A DNA stretch of 64,000 nt, from the NCBI GenBank assembly GCA_014860805.1, contig JACZJB010000140.1:1-64000 (forward strand), written 5' to 3'. Below, one piece after another: positions 41,785 through 50,646 of this stretch. The notes below the pieces were generated by a model, which made no database searches, had not been told where the DNA came from, and saw nothing but the letters and a program-made list of their open reading frames with translations. This DNA comes from Anaerolineales bacterium. GTDB taxonomy: Bacteria; Chloroflexota; Anaerolineae; Anaerolineales; Villigracilaceae. The translations under genes and the position numbers were made by a program. Numbering within the stretch: position 1 is the stretch's first letter; every line of letters begins with the position of its first letter.

Positions 41785-42768
41785 ATGCCCTCAAGTTCTT
41801 CATCCCCCTACCTGCCGTTTGGCGAAAATAAAAATGCCGCGTGGTACGGCAAAGACATCATTTCCGTAAAACAATTCAGCCGCACAGATCTTGAATATGT
41901 GTTCGGCGTGGCGCATGAAATGCGCGGCATGGTCGAACGGGTTGGAACGTTTGACCTCCTGAAAGGAAAAATCCTGGCAAATCTGTTTTACGAGCCGTCC
42001 ACTCGAACTTCGTCATCATTTACTGCGGCAATGGAAAGGCTTGGCGGTTCGGTCATCCCGATCAACGAAGTGAAGTACTCCTCCGTTTCAAAAGGCGAGA
42101 GTCTGCCGGATACCATCCGCACATTGGAATGCTATGCGGATGTGATCGTGCTGCGTCACCCTGAAACAGGCTCAGCCGCCATAGCGGCGAAGGCGGCGCG
42201 AAAACCCATCATCAACGCGGGCGATGGCGTAGGCGAACATCCTACCCAGGCTTTACTTGATACCTTCACGATTTTCGAAGAACTTGGAGCAGGACAAGTG
42301 GACGGCATGACCGTTACCATGCTCGGCGACCTGAAATATGGGCGCACCGTCCATTCGCTGGCGCGTTTGCTTTCATTGTTCAACGTGAAGTTGAATTACG
42401 TCTCGCCCGATATTTTGAAAATGCCAAAGGAAGTGATGAACGAAGTTGGGGAAAAAGGAATCCCGCAGGCAGAATTTGGCAAACTCGAAGATGTTTTATC
42501 TGAGACCGATGTGCTATATGTGACTCGTGTCCAAAAGGAAAGGTTTGAAGACCCCGCAGATTATGAAAAGGTAAAAAACTCCTTTGTGGTGGATACAGAA
42601 ATCATGAAAGCCGCAAAAAAGGAAATGATCGTCATGCATCCGCTCCCGCGCGTGACCGAGATTAGCATGGACTTTGACGACGACCCTCGCGCAGCCTACT
42701 TCCGCCAGATGGAATATGGTTTGTATGTGAGAATGGCACTGCTGGCAATGGTGCTGGGCAAAGCATAA
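41785..42768 (+). CDS. pyrB: Aspartate carbamoyltransferase catalytic subunit
   Basis: A 327-residue transcarbamylase making carbamoyl-aspartate, the committed step of pyrimidine synthesis. Carbamoyl-phosphate site [33 protein letters not shown], and aspartate-site [10 protein letters not shown] are present; [12 protein letters not shown] is the ATCase-specific motif that separates it from ornithine carbamoyltransferase. The N-terminus has about 15 extra Ser/Pro-rich residues. AAGGAG lies 11-16 nt upstream. pyrI or pyrC is not adjacent. It sits between two deoxynucleoside-kinase genes, giving a small nucleotide block. Confidence 0.95.
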   Translation: MPSSSSSPYLPFGENKNAAWYGKDIISVKQFSRTDLEYVFGVAHEMRGMVERVGTFDLLKGKILANLFYEPSTRTSSSFTAAMERLGGSVIPINEVKYSSVSKGESLPDTIRTLECYADVIVLRHPETGSAAIAAKAARKPIINAGDGVGEHPTQALLDTFTIFEELGAGQVDGMTVTMLGDLKYGRTVHSLARLLSLFNVKLNYVSPDILKMPKEVMNEVGEKGIPQAEFGKLEDVLSETDVLYVTRVQKERFEDPADYEKVKNSFVVDTEIMKAAKKEMIVMHPLPRVTEISMDFDDDPRAAYFRQMEYGLYVRMALLAMVLGKA

Positions 42769-42783
42769 GGAAATCAAGAAACA

Positions 42784-42820
42784 AAAAACGAGTTGTGAGG
42801 CTGTCTCACAACTCGTTTTT
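42784..42820. terminator. Bidirectional terminator between pyrB and deoxynucleoside kinase 2
   Basis: A 16-bp perfect stem AAAAACGAGTTGTGAG (42784-42799) / CTCACAACTCGTTTTT (42805-42820) with GCTGT loop separates the convergent genes. Confidence 0.93.
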
Positions 42821-42841
42821 CATTTCTATTTCGCGCTACTA

Positions 42842-43507
42842 TTAATCTTCTGCGGCTCTCGCCATTTCTTCAGGCTCAAAGACCACCTCTTCTTTCCCGG
42901 TCAATTTATCGTCAATTTTTGAAACGATCAAGCGCAGATGACCATTGTGAGCCACGTAATCCAGGTCATCTGCAGGGACGGCAAGCACGGGGCAAAGCGT
43001 AAAGTTCTCGATCCACGACTCGTACAAATCATTAAGGTTTTGCAGATATTCCGGCGTAATCTTACGCTCGTAATCCCGTCCGCGGGAATTGATGCGGTGC
43101 ATCAAGGTATCCACCGAAGCGCGCAGATAAATGACAAGATCTGGCGGGGGCAGGAATTGCACGGCGGTTTCATATAATTCACGATAGGTTTGATAATCAC
43201 GCTCTGCGATATTTCCCTGTTGATATAAATTGTGAGCAAATATTTCAGCATCTTCATAGACACTGCGGTCCTGCACCACGGAATTGGGATGCTGTGCAAG
43301 GCTAAGATGAGAACGCAGGCGGTGCGTCAGGAAGAAAACCTGTGAATGGAATGCCCAGGCAGACATGTTCTGATAAAAATCAGCAAGATAGGGATTTTCA
43401 GTTACAGGTTCATAGAACGGATACCAACTCATCTGTTCGCACAGCATTTTTACAAGCGTGGACTTTCCAACACCGATGTTTCCCGCAATGGCTATAAATT
43501 TTTTCAT
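42842..43507 (-). CDS. Deoxynucleoside kinase (second member)
   Basis: A 221-residue kinase of the same fold as the protein at 39972-40607: P-loop IAGNIGVGKSTLVKML, TENPYLADFYQNMSAWAFHSQ, the D-R-S motif in VVQDRSVYEDAEIFA, and lid RINSRGRDYERKI. It has a more canonical D-R-S than its neighbour, so the two probably differ in substrate. The C-terminal 20 residues are acidic. It is transcribed on its own, convergent with pyrB. Confidence 0.92.
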   Translation of the reverse strand: MKKFIAIAGNIGVGKSTLVKMLCEQMSWYPFYEPVTENPYLADFYQNMSAWAFHSQVFFLTHRLRSHLSLAQHPNSVVQDRSVYEDAEIFAHNLYQQGNIAERDYQTYRELYETAVQFLPPPDLVIYLRASVDTLMHRINSRGRDYERKITPEYLQNLNDLYESWIENFTLCPVLAVPADDLDYVAHNGHLRLIVSKIDDKLTGKEEVVFEPEEMARAAED

Positions 43508-43601
43508 AAAACTCTCTCGTCGGGGGAATTTTTATTTTTCTTATCTTACCACTGAGTGAATGGCACGAGCGGAGTTTTAAGATTAGGTTTTAAAAACAAA
43601 A

Positions 43602-43622
43602 GGGCGGGTTTATCACCAGCCC
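43602..43622 (-). terminator. Terminator after DsbA-like gene
   Basis: On the minus strand GGGCTGGTGATAAACCCGCC folds with a GGGC/GCCC stem plus inner GG/CC and is followed by TTTTGTTTTT. Short but with a good U-tract. Confidence 0.6.
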
Positions 43623-43640
43623 AAATGAAACTGCAAATTC

Positions 43641-44456
43641 CTACGGAATTTCGCCTGCGATTTCCTTGTCGATCAACTGCTGGAAGCTGGAAAGCGGCTG
43701 AGCACCGACAATTGCCAGACCATTGATGAAGAATGTGGGAGTGGATTGAATTCCAAGGTCCAGGGCAAAATTCATATCCTGCTGAATAAACTCATCGTGC
43801 TTGCCGCTGGAAAGGCAGGCAGTAAATTCACCCACATTCAAATTGAGGTCGGTGGCATATTGAATAAAAGTTGCTTGATCCAACACTTCACTGCTGAACA
43901 ACTTTTCGTGATAATCCCAATAGGCGTTTTGGTCGTTCGCACAAAGCGATGCAACAGCAGAAGGCATTGCATCCGGGTGAATGGACGTGAGCGGCAGGTT
44001 GCGATAAACGAAACGAATCTGATTCGGATACGCATCCAACAAGGCTTGATACGTCTCATCGTGGAAGCGGCGGCAGAAAGGGCACTGGAAGTCGCTGAAC
44101 TCCACAATGGTGATGGGGGCATCTTCCGGTCCAATGCTTGGATAACCTTCGGTGGGAATATCGTAGCGGACAAATTTCGGCTGTGCGGTCGGCGCTTCGA
44201 CAACATCGCCTGACGGCTGCTGCGCGGCTGCCGCTTGAGCAGGAACCGCCGCTGCGGCAGTGGTCCCGCGTCCCCAAAGCACATACCCGACGAGAATGCC
44301 GACCCCAAAGGCCAGCACAACAAGCACGGAATAAAAATGGCTGCGTTTGAAAGTGATGAATTCTTCAGCATCCGGGGCTGTTATTTGTTCTTCTTCAACA
44401 AGAATGGGAATGGATCCCTTTTCAACAGATGTGGATTTTTTAGTTTTTGTAGGCAT
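43641..44456 (-). CDS. Membrane-anchored DsbA-family thioredoxin-like protein
   Basis: A 271-residue protein with a cytoplasmic tail (about 1-40), one membrane helix (about 42-62) and an extracytoplasmic thioredoxin fold with helical insertion, of the DsbA/BdbD/Thioredoxin_4 type. The active site is FSDFQCPFCRRFH (C-P-F-C) and the cis-Pro loop is IQSTPTFFINGLAI. It is expected to oxidise or isomerise exported thiols. Two extra Cys (SLCANDQ and FTACLSS) could pair. It is the edge of a redox gene block continuing to 50635. Confidence 0.9.
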   Translation of the reverse strand: MPTKTKKSTSVEKGSIPILVEEEQITAPDAEEFITFKRSHFYSVLVVLAFGVGILVGYVLWGRGTTAAAAVPAQAAAAQQPSGDVVEAPTAQPKFVRYDIPTEGYPSIGPEDAPITIVEFSDFQCPFCRRFHDETYQALLDAYPNQIRFVYRNLPLTSIHPDAMPSAVASLCANDQNAYWDYHEKLFSSEVLDQATFIQYATDLNLNVGEFTACLSSGKHDEFIQQDMNFALDLGIQSTPTFFINGLAIVGAQPLSSFQQLIDKEIAGEIP

Positions 44457-44565
44457 GAGGCGAAATTATAGTCCTTCTACGGGATTTGTGGAGAGTACCT
44501 TAGTTTGAATTAATGTGCATCTTTTTATAAAAACCTGCGTATACATTTGTGAACTGGAGGTTCTT

Positions 44566-44793
44566 ATGGCTAATCAAACAAAACAACATGTTCCCTGGTA
44601 TTTGTGGCCGTTTGCCGCGATCTGGAAATTGCTGGCGGTCATTGTCGAAATGACAGGCCGCTTCGTGGCAATGGTGCTGGGTCTTGTTCTGATTCTGGTT
44701 GGAGTCCTCGTCAATTTGACGATCATCGGCGCAATCGTCGGTGTGCCGTTGGCTGTCATCGGTCTGCTGCTTTTACTGCGCGGGATATTCTAA
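44566..44793 (+). CDS. Small two-helix membrane protein
   Basis: A 75-residue protein; the start at ATG 44566 is set by CTGGAGG 5 nt upstream (a longer frame from 44515 ignores it). After MANQTKQHVPWYLWPF it is hydrophobic, with a glycine-containing pair of helices (about 20-45 and 48-72). The family is unknown. It is flanked by the DsbA-like gene (divergent) and msrQ (convergent). Confidence 0.65.
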   Translation: MANQTKQHVPWYLWPFAAIWKLLAVIVEMTGRFVAMVLGLVLILVGVLVNLTIIGAIVGVPLAVIGLLLLLRGIF

Positions 44794-44794
44794 C

Positions 44795-44835
44795 AAAAAG
44801 GCGACGGTCATTTGTTACATGATCGTCGCCTTTTT
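44795..44835. terminator. Bidirectional terminator
   Basis: AAAAAGGCGACG (44795-44806) pairs with CGTCGCCTTTTT (44824-44835), with further partial pairing in the loop. It separates the small membrane-protein gene from msrQ. Confidence 0.9.
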
Positions 44836-44838
44836 AAT

Positions 44839-45519
44839 TTAAGGAGTATCCACTTTGGGCTGCGTCACTTTTTTGGGAGGCAAAGGCAGACCCCGGGCGC
44901 GGAGAGAAGCGAATGCCTTTTTAACGGCAGGGATTCGGATAGTCAGGAAGATCGCGAGGATCAACCCATAGATCAGTGGGCGGATGATATCGCCTGAAAG
45001 GGAAAAGAAATCGCCCTTTTTGCTCCATGCATAATGTAGAACTGCAAGCGGGGCGATGAAATAAACCACTTGGTGCAGACGCTTCCAGTTTTTGCCGAGG
45101 CGTTTTTTCCAAATATCAAAGGATGTGAACGCAAGCGGCATGAGCATGAGGAAGGTGAGCATGCCGACAACGATATATGGTTTTTGCAATACCGTCTGGA
45201 CGATGAGACTCCAGGCAAGGCCGTAATCCAGATCAACAAAAATGATGACGTGGATGGTGGCGTACATAAAGGCATACAAGCCGAGTGCGCGGCGGCGCTT
45301 GAGCGGCTCGCTCCATTTGAAGATGGTGTTGATGGGTGTGCACATCAGCGATAGCAAAAGCAAAGTGATGGCGTGCCGACCGGTCCGCTGCTCCAATTCC
45401 TGAATGGGGTTGATGGAGAATGTGCCTGTTATCAGCTCATAAAGAATCCACACCGCAGCCGACCAGGCATACAAGTGAATGGCAATTTGAAGAGGGGTAA
45501 AACGCGAGAGAAATTTCAT
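44839..45519 (-). CDS. msrQ: Haem-binding membrane subunit MsrQ (YedZ)
   Basis: A 226-residue six-helix protein of the ferric-reductase-like family. The haem-ligand His residues fit TGRHAITLLLLSLMCTP, YATIHVIIF and KRLHQVVYFIAPLAVLHYA. It passes electrons from the respiratory chain or flavin to the periplasmic molybdoenzyme MsrP, which reduces methionine sulfoxide in exported proteins. Its gene starts 4 nt after the msrP stop. Confidence 0.92.
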   Translation of the reverse strand: MKFLSRFTPLQIAIHLYAWSAAVWILYELITGTFSINPIQELEQRTGRHAITLLLLSLMCTPINTIFKWSEPLKRRRALGLYAFMYATIHVIIFVDLDYGLAWSLIVQTVLQKPYIVVGMLTFLMLMPLAFTSFDIWKKRLGKNWKRLHQVVYFIAPLAVLHYAWSKKGDFFSLSGDIIRPLIYGLILAIFLTIRIPAVKKAFASLRARGLPLPPKKVTQPKVDTP

Positions 45520-45523
45520 TGAT

Positions 45524-46480
45524 TTAATAGTTCAGGCTCAAATCCATGCCGTCATACAGGCTGGCAACTTGTTCACCATAGCCGTTGAAAGGAAGTGTGC
45601 CTCTGCGGCTGATCTCGCCAATGCGGCGTTCGGTGGCTTGCGACCAGCGCGGATGATCCACACCGGGGTTGACGTTGGCATAGAAGCCATATTCGCTGGG
45701 AGCGACTGTGCTCCATAAAGTTTGCGGTTCTTCGGCAACCAATTCGATTTTGACAATGGATTTGATGGATTTGAAGCCATATTTCCACGGCACCACGAGA
45801 CGAATGGGAGCGCCGTTTTGCGCAAGGATATCTTCCCCATAAATACCAGTTGCAAGGAGGGTCAGGTCATTCATGGCTTCGTCCAGGCGCAGACCTTCCT
45901 GATATGGCCAAGGATAGAACGGGCTGCCCTGTCCCTTCATTTCTTCAGGGCGATAGATGGTTTCAAAACGCACATACTTTGCGTCTGAAGTCGGCTCAAC
46001 CATCTTGAGCAAGCTGGCAAGCGGGAAGCCATTCCACGGAATGACCATGCTCCAGGCTTCCACACAGCGCAGGCGATAAATACGCTCTTCCTGGGGGAAC
46101 ATGCTCAGCAGGTCTTCCACACCAAAAGTCTTTGGCTTGCTGACAAAACCGCTCACTTCCACAGTCCACGGAGCGGTGGTGAACCCTTTGGCGAGGCCGG
46201 CCACGGCTTCCTTGTTGGTGCTGAATTCATAGTAATTGTTGTAGTTGGCTATTTCTTCAAAGGAGTTGGCAGGGTCGCCGCGTTCATCGGTCTTGCCAGG
46301 TCCTGCATCCGCCGCAAGGGACTCGGGAGTCATATCAGCAGCATTGGGGGCACAAGCGGCAAGCGCCATGCTGCCCGCAACAACTCCTGCAGCTTTGATA
46401 AAGTCACGTCGTGAAAGGTAGGTTTCCTTCGGCGTGATCTCAGATGAACGAACGGGCACGGATTTGAAGGGATTACTCAT
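45524..46480 (-). CDS. msrP: Protein-methionine-sulfoxide reductase catalytic subunit MsrP (YedY)
   Basis: A 318-residue molybdopterin enzyme exported by the Tat route: [21 protein letters not shown] near residue 24 combines a twin-arginine signal with a possible lipobox Cys. The molybdenum-ligand Cys is in [17 protein letters not shown], followed by [11 protein letters not shown] and the long [18 protein letters not shown], all typical of YedY. It repairs oxidised Met in periplasmic proteins. It forms a unit with msrQ (4 nt) and the TlpA-like gene (20 nt upstream). Confidence 0.95.
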   Translation of the reverse strand: MSNPFKSVPVRSSEITPKETYLSRRDFIKAAGVVAGSMALAACAPNAADMTPESLAADAGPGKTDERGDPANSFEEIANYNNYYEFSTNKEAVAGLAKGFTTAPWTVEVSGFVSKPKTFGVEDLLSMFPQEERIYRLRCVEAWSMVIPWNGFPLASLLKMVEPTSDAKYVRFETIYRPEEMKGQGSPFYPWPYQEGLRLDEAMNDLTLLATGIYGEDILAQNGAPIRLVVPWKYGFKSIKSIVKIELVAEEPQTLWSTVAPSEYGFYANVNPGVDHPRWSQATERRIGEISRRGTLPFNGYGEQVASLYDGMDLSLNY

Positions 46481-46500
46481 GGATTTTCCTCTTATTGATT

Positions 46501-47055
46501 TTATGGGTAGGTCTCTGCCAGAAGGCTTTGGATTGCAGTTTCAGTTTCATTGTATCTTCCTTCGCCAATGTGGACGTAGCGAAGGTGTCCATTCTTGTCG
46601 ATCAAATAAAGCGTGGGCCAATAACGGTTTTTGTAGGCGCGCCAGGTGGCGCCGTCATTATCCTGCGCAACGGGATATTCTATTTCATACTTCGAAACCG
46701 CAGCCTGAAGATTTGTCAGGTCTTCTTCAAAAGAAAATTCAGGGTAATGGTTGCCGATGATGACAAGTCCTTCAGGGCTGTATTTGGCATGCCATTCCTT
46801 GAGAGAAGGCATCACGTTCTGACAGTTATAGCAGCCAAACGTCCACATCTCAAGCGCCACTACCTTTCCACGCAGGTCCGCAAGGCGCAGCGGAGCCGCC
46901 TGCGAGACATTCAGCCAGGTATCATTTGTCAGTTCGGGAGCAGGACCGAGGTCCGGCAGGGAAGCGTCAAAAGTCGGCATAACGGGTGCGGAATTTTCAG
47001 ATAGGGTGGTGCAGGCGGTCAAAAAAAATAACAATCCAAACAACATTTTTTTCAT
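46501..47055 (-). CDS. TlpA-like thioredoxin-fold lipoprotein
   Basis: A 184-residue exported protein with signal peptide [15 protein letters not shown] (Cys15 lipidated). The thioredoxin fold starts near residue 50; the active site is [16 protein letters not shown] (C-Y-N-C) and the cis-Pro loop [11 protein letters not shown]. It resembles redoxin/TlpA proteins that reduce apocytochrome or other envelope thiols. It is the first gene of the unit containing msrP and msrQ, so a role in returning electrons to oxidised envelope proteins is likely but inferred. Confidence 0.85.
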   Translation of the reverse strand: MKKMLFGLLFFLTACTTLSENSAPVMPTFDASLPDLGPAPELTNDTWLNVSQAAPLRLADLRGKVVALEMWTFGCYNCQNVMPSLKEWHAKYSPEGLVIIGNHYPEFSFEEDLTNLQAAVSKYEIEYPVAQDNDGATWRAYKNRYWPTLYLIDKNGHLRYVHIGEGRYNETETAIQSLLAETYP

Positions 47056-47215
47056 ATTTCACCTTTACCGCTGGTTGCACATTTGCCAAAACCTGCTGGT
47101 AGAACCTACATGTAAAAGCATAATTCTGGTTTTGCCAGTCAGGCGGCACATGTTACGATGAGGTGATTTTAGAAAAACTTTCTTACAAAAAGATTACGTG
47201 AGAGTGAGAGTTTTG

Positions 47216-48442
47216 TTAGGGAATATTAAATGTAAATCGGCTTCCCCGCCCTGCTGCGCTTTCAACGTACAGTTCACCGCCGTGTGCCTGCACGATCCCA
47301 TGTGAAATGGCCAATCCAAGCCCTGCCCCGCCTGTGTTGCGGCTGCGGGATTTTTCACCGCGATAAAAACTTTCAAAGACATGCGGAAGGTCCTCGCTGC
47401 GGATTCCTTCGCCTGTATCAGAAACGCTCACTTCCACGCCCGCGCCTGTTCGCCGCGCATGGACTTTTACCTCCCCTTGACTCGGCGTATGCCGAATCGC
47501 ATTGCCGATGAGATTGTTAAGCACACGCCCAATGCGCTGGGTATCCATGCTGACAGGGTCAACCCCTGCTTCCACGCTGCCTTCAAGTTTCACTCCCTGG
47601 CGAGCTGCCAGTTCGGAAAAAGATTCAAGCGTATCAGAGATCAGGTCTGCAAGGGATGACTTTGCGCGATCCAATGGAATGCCGCCGGCGCTCAACTGCG
47701 CCATTTGGAAGAGATCATCTATCAGGGCGGAAAGCGAACGTACATCGCGCTGGGCGGTGTTCAAATATCGTTTGATCGTCTGCGGGTCTTCCACTAAATC
47801 ATCTTCAAGCGCTTCCAGAATAGCGCGGATGGAAGCGAGGGGTGTTTGCAGGTCATGTCCCACCCATGCGATCAATTCTGTTCGCAATTTCTCCAGTTCG
47901 CGTTGTTTGGCGTCAACGGCTTCAAGCTGCTCCGCCATCTGGTTGAAGGTATGTGCCAGCATGGAGACTTCATCACGTCCCTGCACAGCGACACGCGTTT
48001 TCAAATCTCCCTCTGCGAGCTTTTCAGCCGCATCCTTTAACTGATGAACGCGGTCCGTAATAGTGCTCGAAAGAAAATACCCCAACACCATTGCCATGCC
48101 GCTCGCAAAGACAAGCAAAACGATCGCAAGCAGCAGGTCATGCTGGCTGGCAAACATCATCTGCGCGGAGAACCAAATATTAAAAAAAGTTAGCAGGCTT
48201 GATAGAGCGTACCCGCCCAGCAAAGACCAGCGCAACGTCGGCGAAAGAGACAGCCAGCCAAAACGATACGCAATATACCCCGCAAGCGCGGATACAAATG
48301 CGGTAATCCCCAGGAACAACGCCATCAACCCCAACTCGTATAAAGGCGGCGCCATCATCATATTGAAGATGGCGAGAGAGATCAAAAAGATCAGCAGGAT
48401 GCCAAAAACAAAACGGGCGACCAATGTAACTGGTGATCTCAT
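47216..48442 (-). CDS. Sensor histidine kinase
   Basis: A 408-residue kinase with about four membrane helices in residues 8-130 and almost no periplasmic loop, so the signal is probably membrane-borne. A HAMP segment follows (about 128-182), then HisKA with phospho-acceptor WVGHDLQTPLASIRA, N-box NNLIGNAIRHT, and G-boxes DTGEGI and GAGLGLAIS. It overlaps the response-regulator stop by 4 nt. The neighbours on both sides are thiol redox genes, making redox or envelope stress a reasonable signal; this is inference. Confidence 0.93.
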   Translation of the reverse strand: MRSPVTLVARFVFGILLIFLISLAIFNMMMAPPLYELGLMALFLGITAFVSALAGYIAYRFGWLSLSPTLRWSLLGGYALSSLLTFFNIWFSAQMMFASQHDLLLAIVLLVFASGMAMVLGYFLSSTITDRVHQLKDAAEKLAEGDLKTRVAVQGRDEVSMLAHTFNQMAEQLEAVDAKQRELEKLRTELIAWVGHDLQTPLASIRAILEALEDDLVEDPQTIKRYLNTAQRDVRSLSALIDDLFQMAQLSAGGIPLDRAKSSLADLISDTLESFSELAARQGVKLEGSVEAGVDPVSMDTQRIGRVLNNLIGNAIRHTPSQGEVKVHARRTGAGVEVSVSDTGEGIRSEDLPHVFESFYRGEKSRSRNTGGAGLGLAISHGIVQAHGGELYVESAAGRGSRFTFNIP

Positions 48443-49131
48443 GGCTCGAATTTATACCCAACACCCCAGACTGTCAGCAGATGTTTCGGCGAAGACGGGT
48501 CGCTCTCGATCTTTTCACGCAAACGACGCACATGCACTGTAACAGTTCCAGGGTCAATATATTCCGCGCCGCCCCACACCCGCTCTAGCAATTGGTCGCG
48601 TGTAAAAACCTGTTTAGGGTGACGCGCCAGAAGATACAACATGTCGAACTCTTTCGCAGTCAATTCGATGTGCGCCTCGCGCACCAGCACAACACGAGTG
48701 AGTGGATTGATCGTAATGGAATCATACGACAATACCCGCTCAGACTCCGCCCCAGCCTGATCCCGTCCAGTGCGCCTTAACATCGCCCGAACACGGCTCA
48801 CCAATTCCTGCGGACTGAACGGCTTGACCACATAATCATCCGCACCCATTTCAAGGCCGGCAATGCGGTCAATCTCTTCGCGGCGGGCAGTCACCATAAT
48901 GATCGGAACATCCGAATGGTCTCGCAGCCAGCGGGTTAAAGAAAGCCCGTCCACCTCAGGCAGCATCAAATCGAGAATCACAAAATCCGGTATTTGCTTT
49001 TCCAGGATATTCATCGCTTGTTTACCGTCCGAAGCAATTTGCACCTGAAAGCCCGCACGCTTTAAGTAGAGGCTTACCACCTCCGCAAGGCTCGGCTCGT
49101 CCTCCACCACAAGGATGCATTTTTCGCTCAT
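48439..49131 (-). CDS. OmpR/PhoB-family response regulator
   Basis: A 230-residue regulator with receiver domain (VVEDEPS, phospho-acceptor Asp54 in VILDLMLPEVDG, Thr in VPIIMVTARREE, Lys in YVVKPF) and a C-terminal winged helix with TAKEFDMLYLLARHPKQVFTR and VHVRRLREKI. The start at ATG 49131 is preferred, since a TATGAT -10 box lies 7 nt upstream; the frame could start four codons earlier. It probably controls redox genes nearby: the promoter region faces the divergent thioredoxin-like lipoprotein gene. Confidence 0.93.
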   Translation of the reverse strand: MSEKCILVVEDEPSLAEVVSLYLKRAGFQVQIASDGKQAMNILEKQIPDFVILDLMLPEVDGLSLTRWLRDHSDVPIIMVTARREEIDRIAGLEMGADDYVVKPFSPQELVSRVRAMLRRTGRDQAGAESERVLSYDSITINPLTRVVLVREAHIELTAKEFDMLYLLARHPKQVFTRDQLLERVWGGAEYIDPGTVTVHVRRLREKIESDPSSPKHLLTVWGVGYKFEP

Positions 49132-49138
49132 AGGCGAA

Positions 49139-49144
49139 ATCATA
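49139..49144 (-). promoter_or_regulatory. -10 box (TATGAT) just before response regulator
   Basis: TATGAT on the minus strand ends 7 nt before ATG 49131, again predicting a leaderless or nearly leaderless message. The -35 is weak, in keeping with an activator-dependent promoter. Confidence 0.45.
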
Positions 49145-49275
49145 CTTGATTAATGGCAGAAAGTTATTAATAAATCCTTACGAACTTCAGAAGAATTCAT
49201 ACTCTTGTAATAAATGGACAGGAGATTTGTAAGAAGATCTTTGTATTATCAGACATCATAAAACACAGGAGCCTC

Positions 49276-49914
49276 ATGAAAACAAAACACATTCTTTTCA
49301 GACTGATCGTATTAACCGCATTTCTCATCGCAGCTTGCGGCGGGAATCCCACAACAAAAGCGATGATGGAAAGCACACCAAACGCGATGATGTCCCACGA
49401 AACCCCAACGGCAGATGCCATGATGCCAAAGGAGACCCCATCCACAGAGTCCATGATGGAAAGCCCGGCATGGTTTGGCATGTCACTGACCAATGCCCAT
49501 ACTGGCGAATCGTTCACCATTCAAGACTTCAAAGGCAAAGTAATTCTAGTAGAGACTATGGCGGTCTGGTGCTCGAATTGCCTCAAACAACAGACACAGG
49601 TAAAGGTCCTGCATGGTCTGGTGGGCAACCGTGATGATTTTGTCAGCCTCGGACTGGATATTGATCCCAATGAAGATGTCTCCAAGCTAAAGAGTTTTAT
49701 TGAAGGGCAAGGCTTTGATTGGCTGTATTCCATTTCCCCGGCGGACGTCTCACGCGAGATTGCTTCACTGTATGGAGATCAATTTCTCAATCCACCTTCC
49801 ACTCCCATGTTGGTAATCGACAAACACGGTGTCGCTCATCCCCTGCCATTCGGCATTAAAAGCGCCGAAGAACTGCTACAAGCCATTCAACCATTTTTGG
49901 ATGAAAGCATCTAA
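49276..49914 (+). CDS. Thioredoxin-like lipoprotein with Met-rich linker
   Basis: A 212-residue lipoprotein: signal MKTKHILFRLIVLTAFLIAAC, Cys21 predicted lipidated. Residues 26-60 form an unusual Met-rich linker with four MM pairs set in Thr/Pro/Glu (MMESTPNAMM, then DAMMPKETP and ESMME). The thioredoxin-fold domain follows with active site MAVWCSNCLKQQ (C-S-N-C) and cis-Pro STPMLVI. Met pairs might bind Cu(I) or be repaired by MsrP; both are inference. The gene is divergent from the two-component system and 50 nt upstream of the CcdA gene, so it is probably a CcdA-dependent reductase. Confidence 0.85.
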   Translation: MKTKHILFRLIVLTAFLIAACGGNPTTKAMMESTPNAMMSHETPTADAMMPKETPSTESMMESPAWFGMSLTNAHTGESFTIQDFKGKVILVETMAVWCSNCLKQQTQVKVLHGLVGNRDDFVSLGLDIDPNEDVSKLKSFIEGQGFDWLYSISPADVSREIASLYGDQFLNPPSTPMLVIDKHGVAHPLPFGIKSAEELLQAIQPFLDESI

Positions 49915-49963
49915 ACCAATTTGCGGTCATCATGAAATTTCATGATGACCGCACTATAAAACC

Positions 49964-50635
49964 ATGGAAACAATCCTCACATCCATATCCCTCGGCCTAC
50001 TCGCAACCACCAGCCCCTGCGTCCTGCCATTGTATCCGGGCTTTCTCGCCTACCTTAGCAGCGGACAGGAAAGTTTACAAGGAAAACCCGGTCGCTATCT
50101 GCTTGGCTTCTTTGTACTGGCAGGCGTCCTTACCATGATGCTCGCGTTGGGAGGAATCATTGCCCTGCTCTCGGTATCAGTTGGTACAGCATTGGCCTTT
50201 GTAATCCCCATAGCAGACCTGATCATCATTTTGTTTGGAATTTTATTACTGCTGAACATCAACCCCTTCAAGAAATTACCGCAAATCCAGGTTCCGTTAT
50301 TGTCGCATCCTTTTGCGAACGCCTTCGTCTACGGGCTGCTATACGGACCTATCGCCCTGCCTTGCTCAGGCCCATTGGTTGTCAGCATTTTCGCCTTATC
50401 TCTTACCGTTGGTGATGCACTTGGAAAACTGAACATTTTCCTTTGGTTCGGACTGGGGTTTGGCATTCCACTATTATTATTGTCTTTTCTTTCAGGCGTC
50501 GCGCAGCGTTGGATCACACGTCAATTCGCGCAACGGGCACGCTTGATCAATTTAATAAGCGGATTATTGCTATTAGGAATTGGGATATATGACCTGACGG
50601 TCAACTGGCCGCTCATCAGTTCCTACCTTACTTAA
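49964..50635 (+). CDS. ccdA: CcdA/DsbD-type thiol electron transporter
   Basis: A 223-residue polytopic protein with six predicted helices. The two transmembrane Cys lie in TSPCVLPLYPG and ALPCSGP, the conserved pair that carries reducing power from cytoplasmic thioredoxin to envelope thiol proteins. Length is normal for CcdA. It follows the Met-rich thioredoxin-like lipoprotein, its likely acceptor; the C-Y-N-C protein and DsbA-like protein are further candidates. Confidence 0.92.
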   Translation: METILTSISLGLLATTSPCVLPLYPGFLAYLSSGQESLQGKPGRYLLGFFVLAGVLTMMLALGGIIALLSVSVGTALAFVIPIADLIIILFGILLLLNINPFKKLPQIQVPLLSHPFANAFVYGLLYGPIALPCSGPLVVSIFALSLTVGDALGKLNIFLWFGLGFGIPLLLLSFLSGVAQRWITRQFAQRARLINLISGLLLLGIGIYDLTVNWPLISSYLT

Positions 50636-50646
50636 CACTGAAGTCT

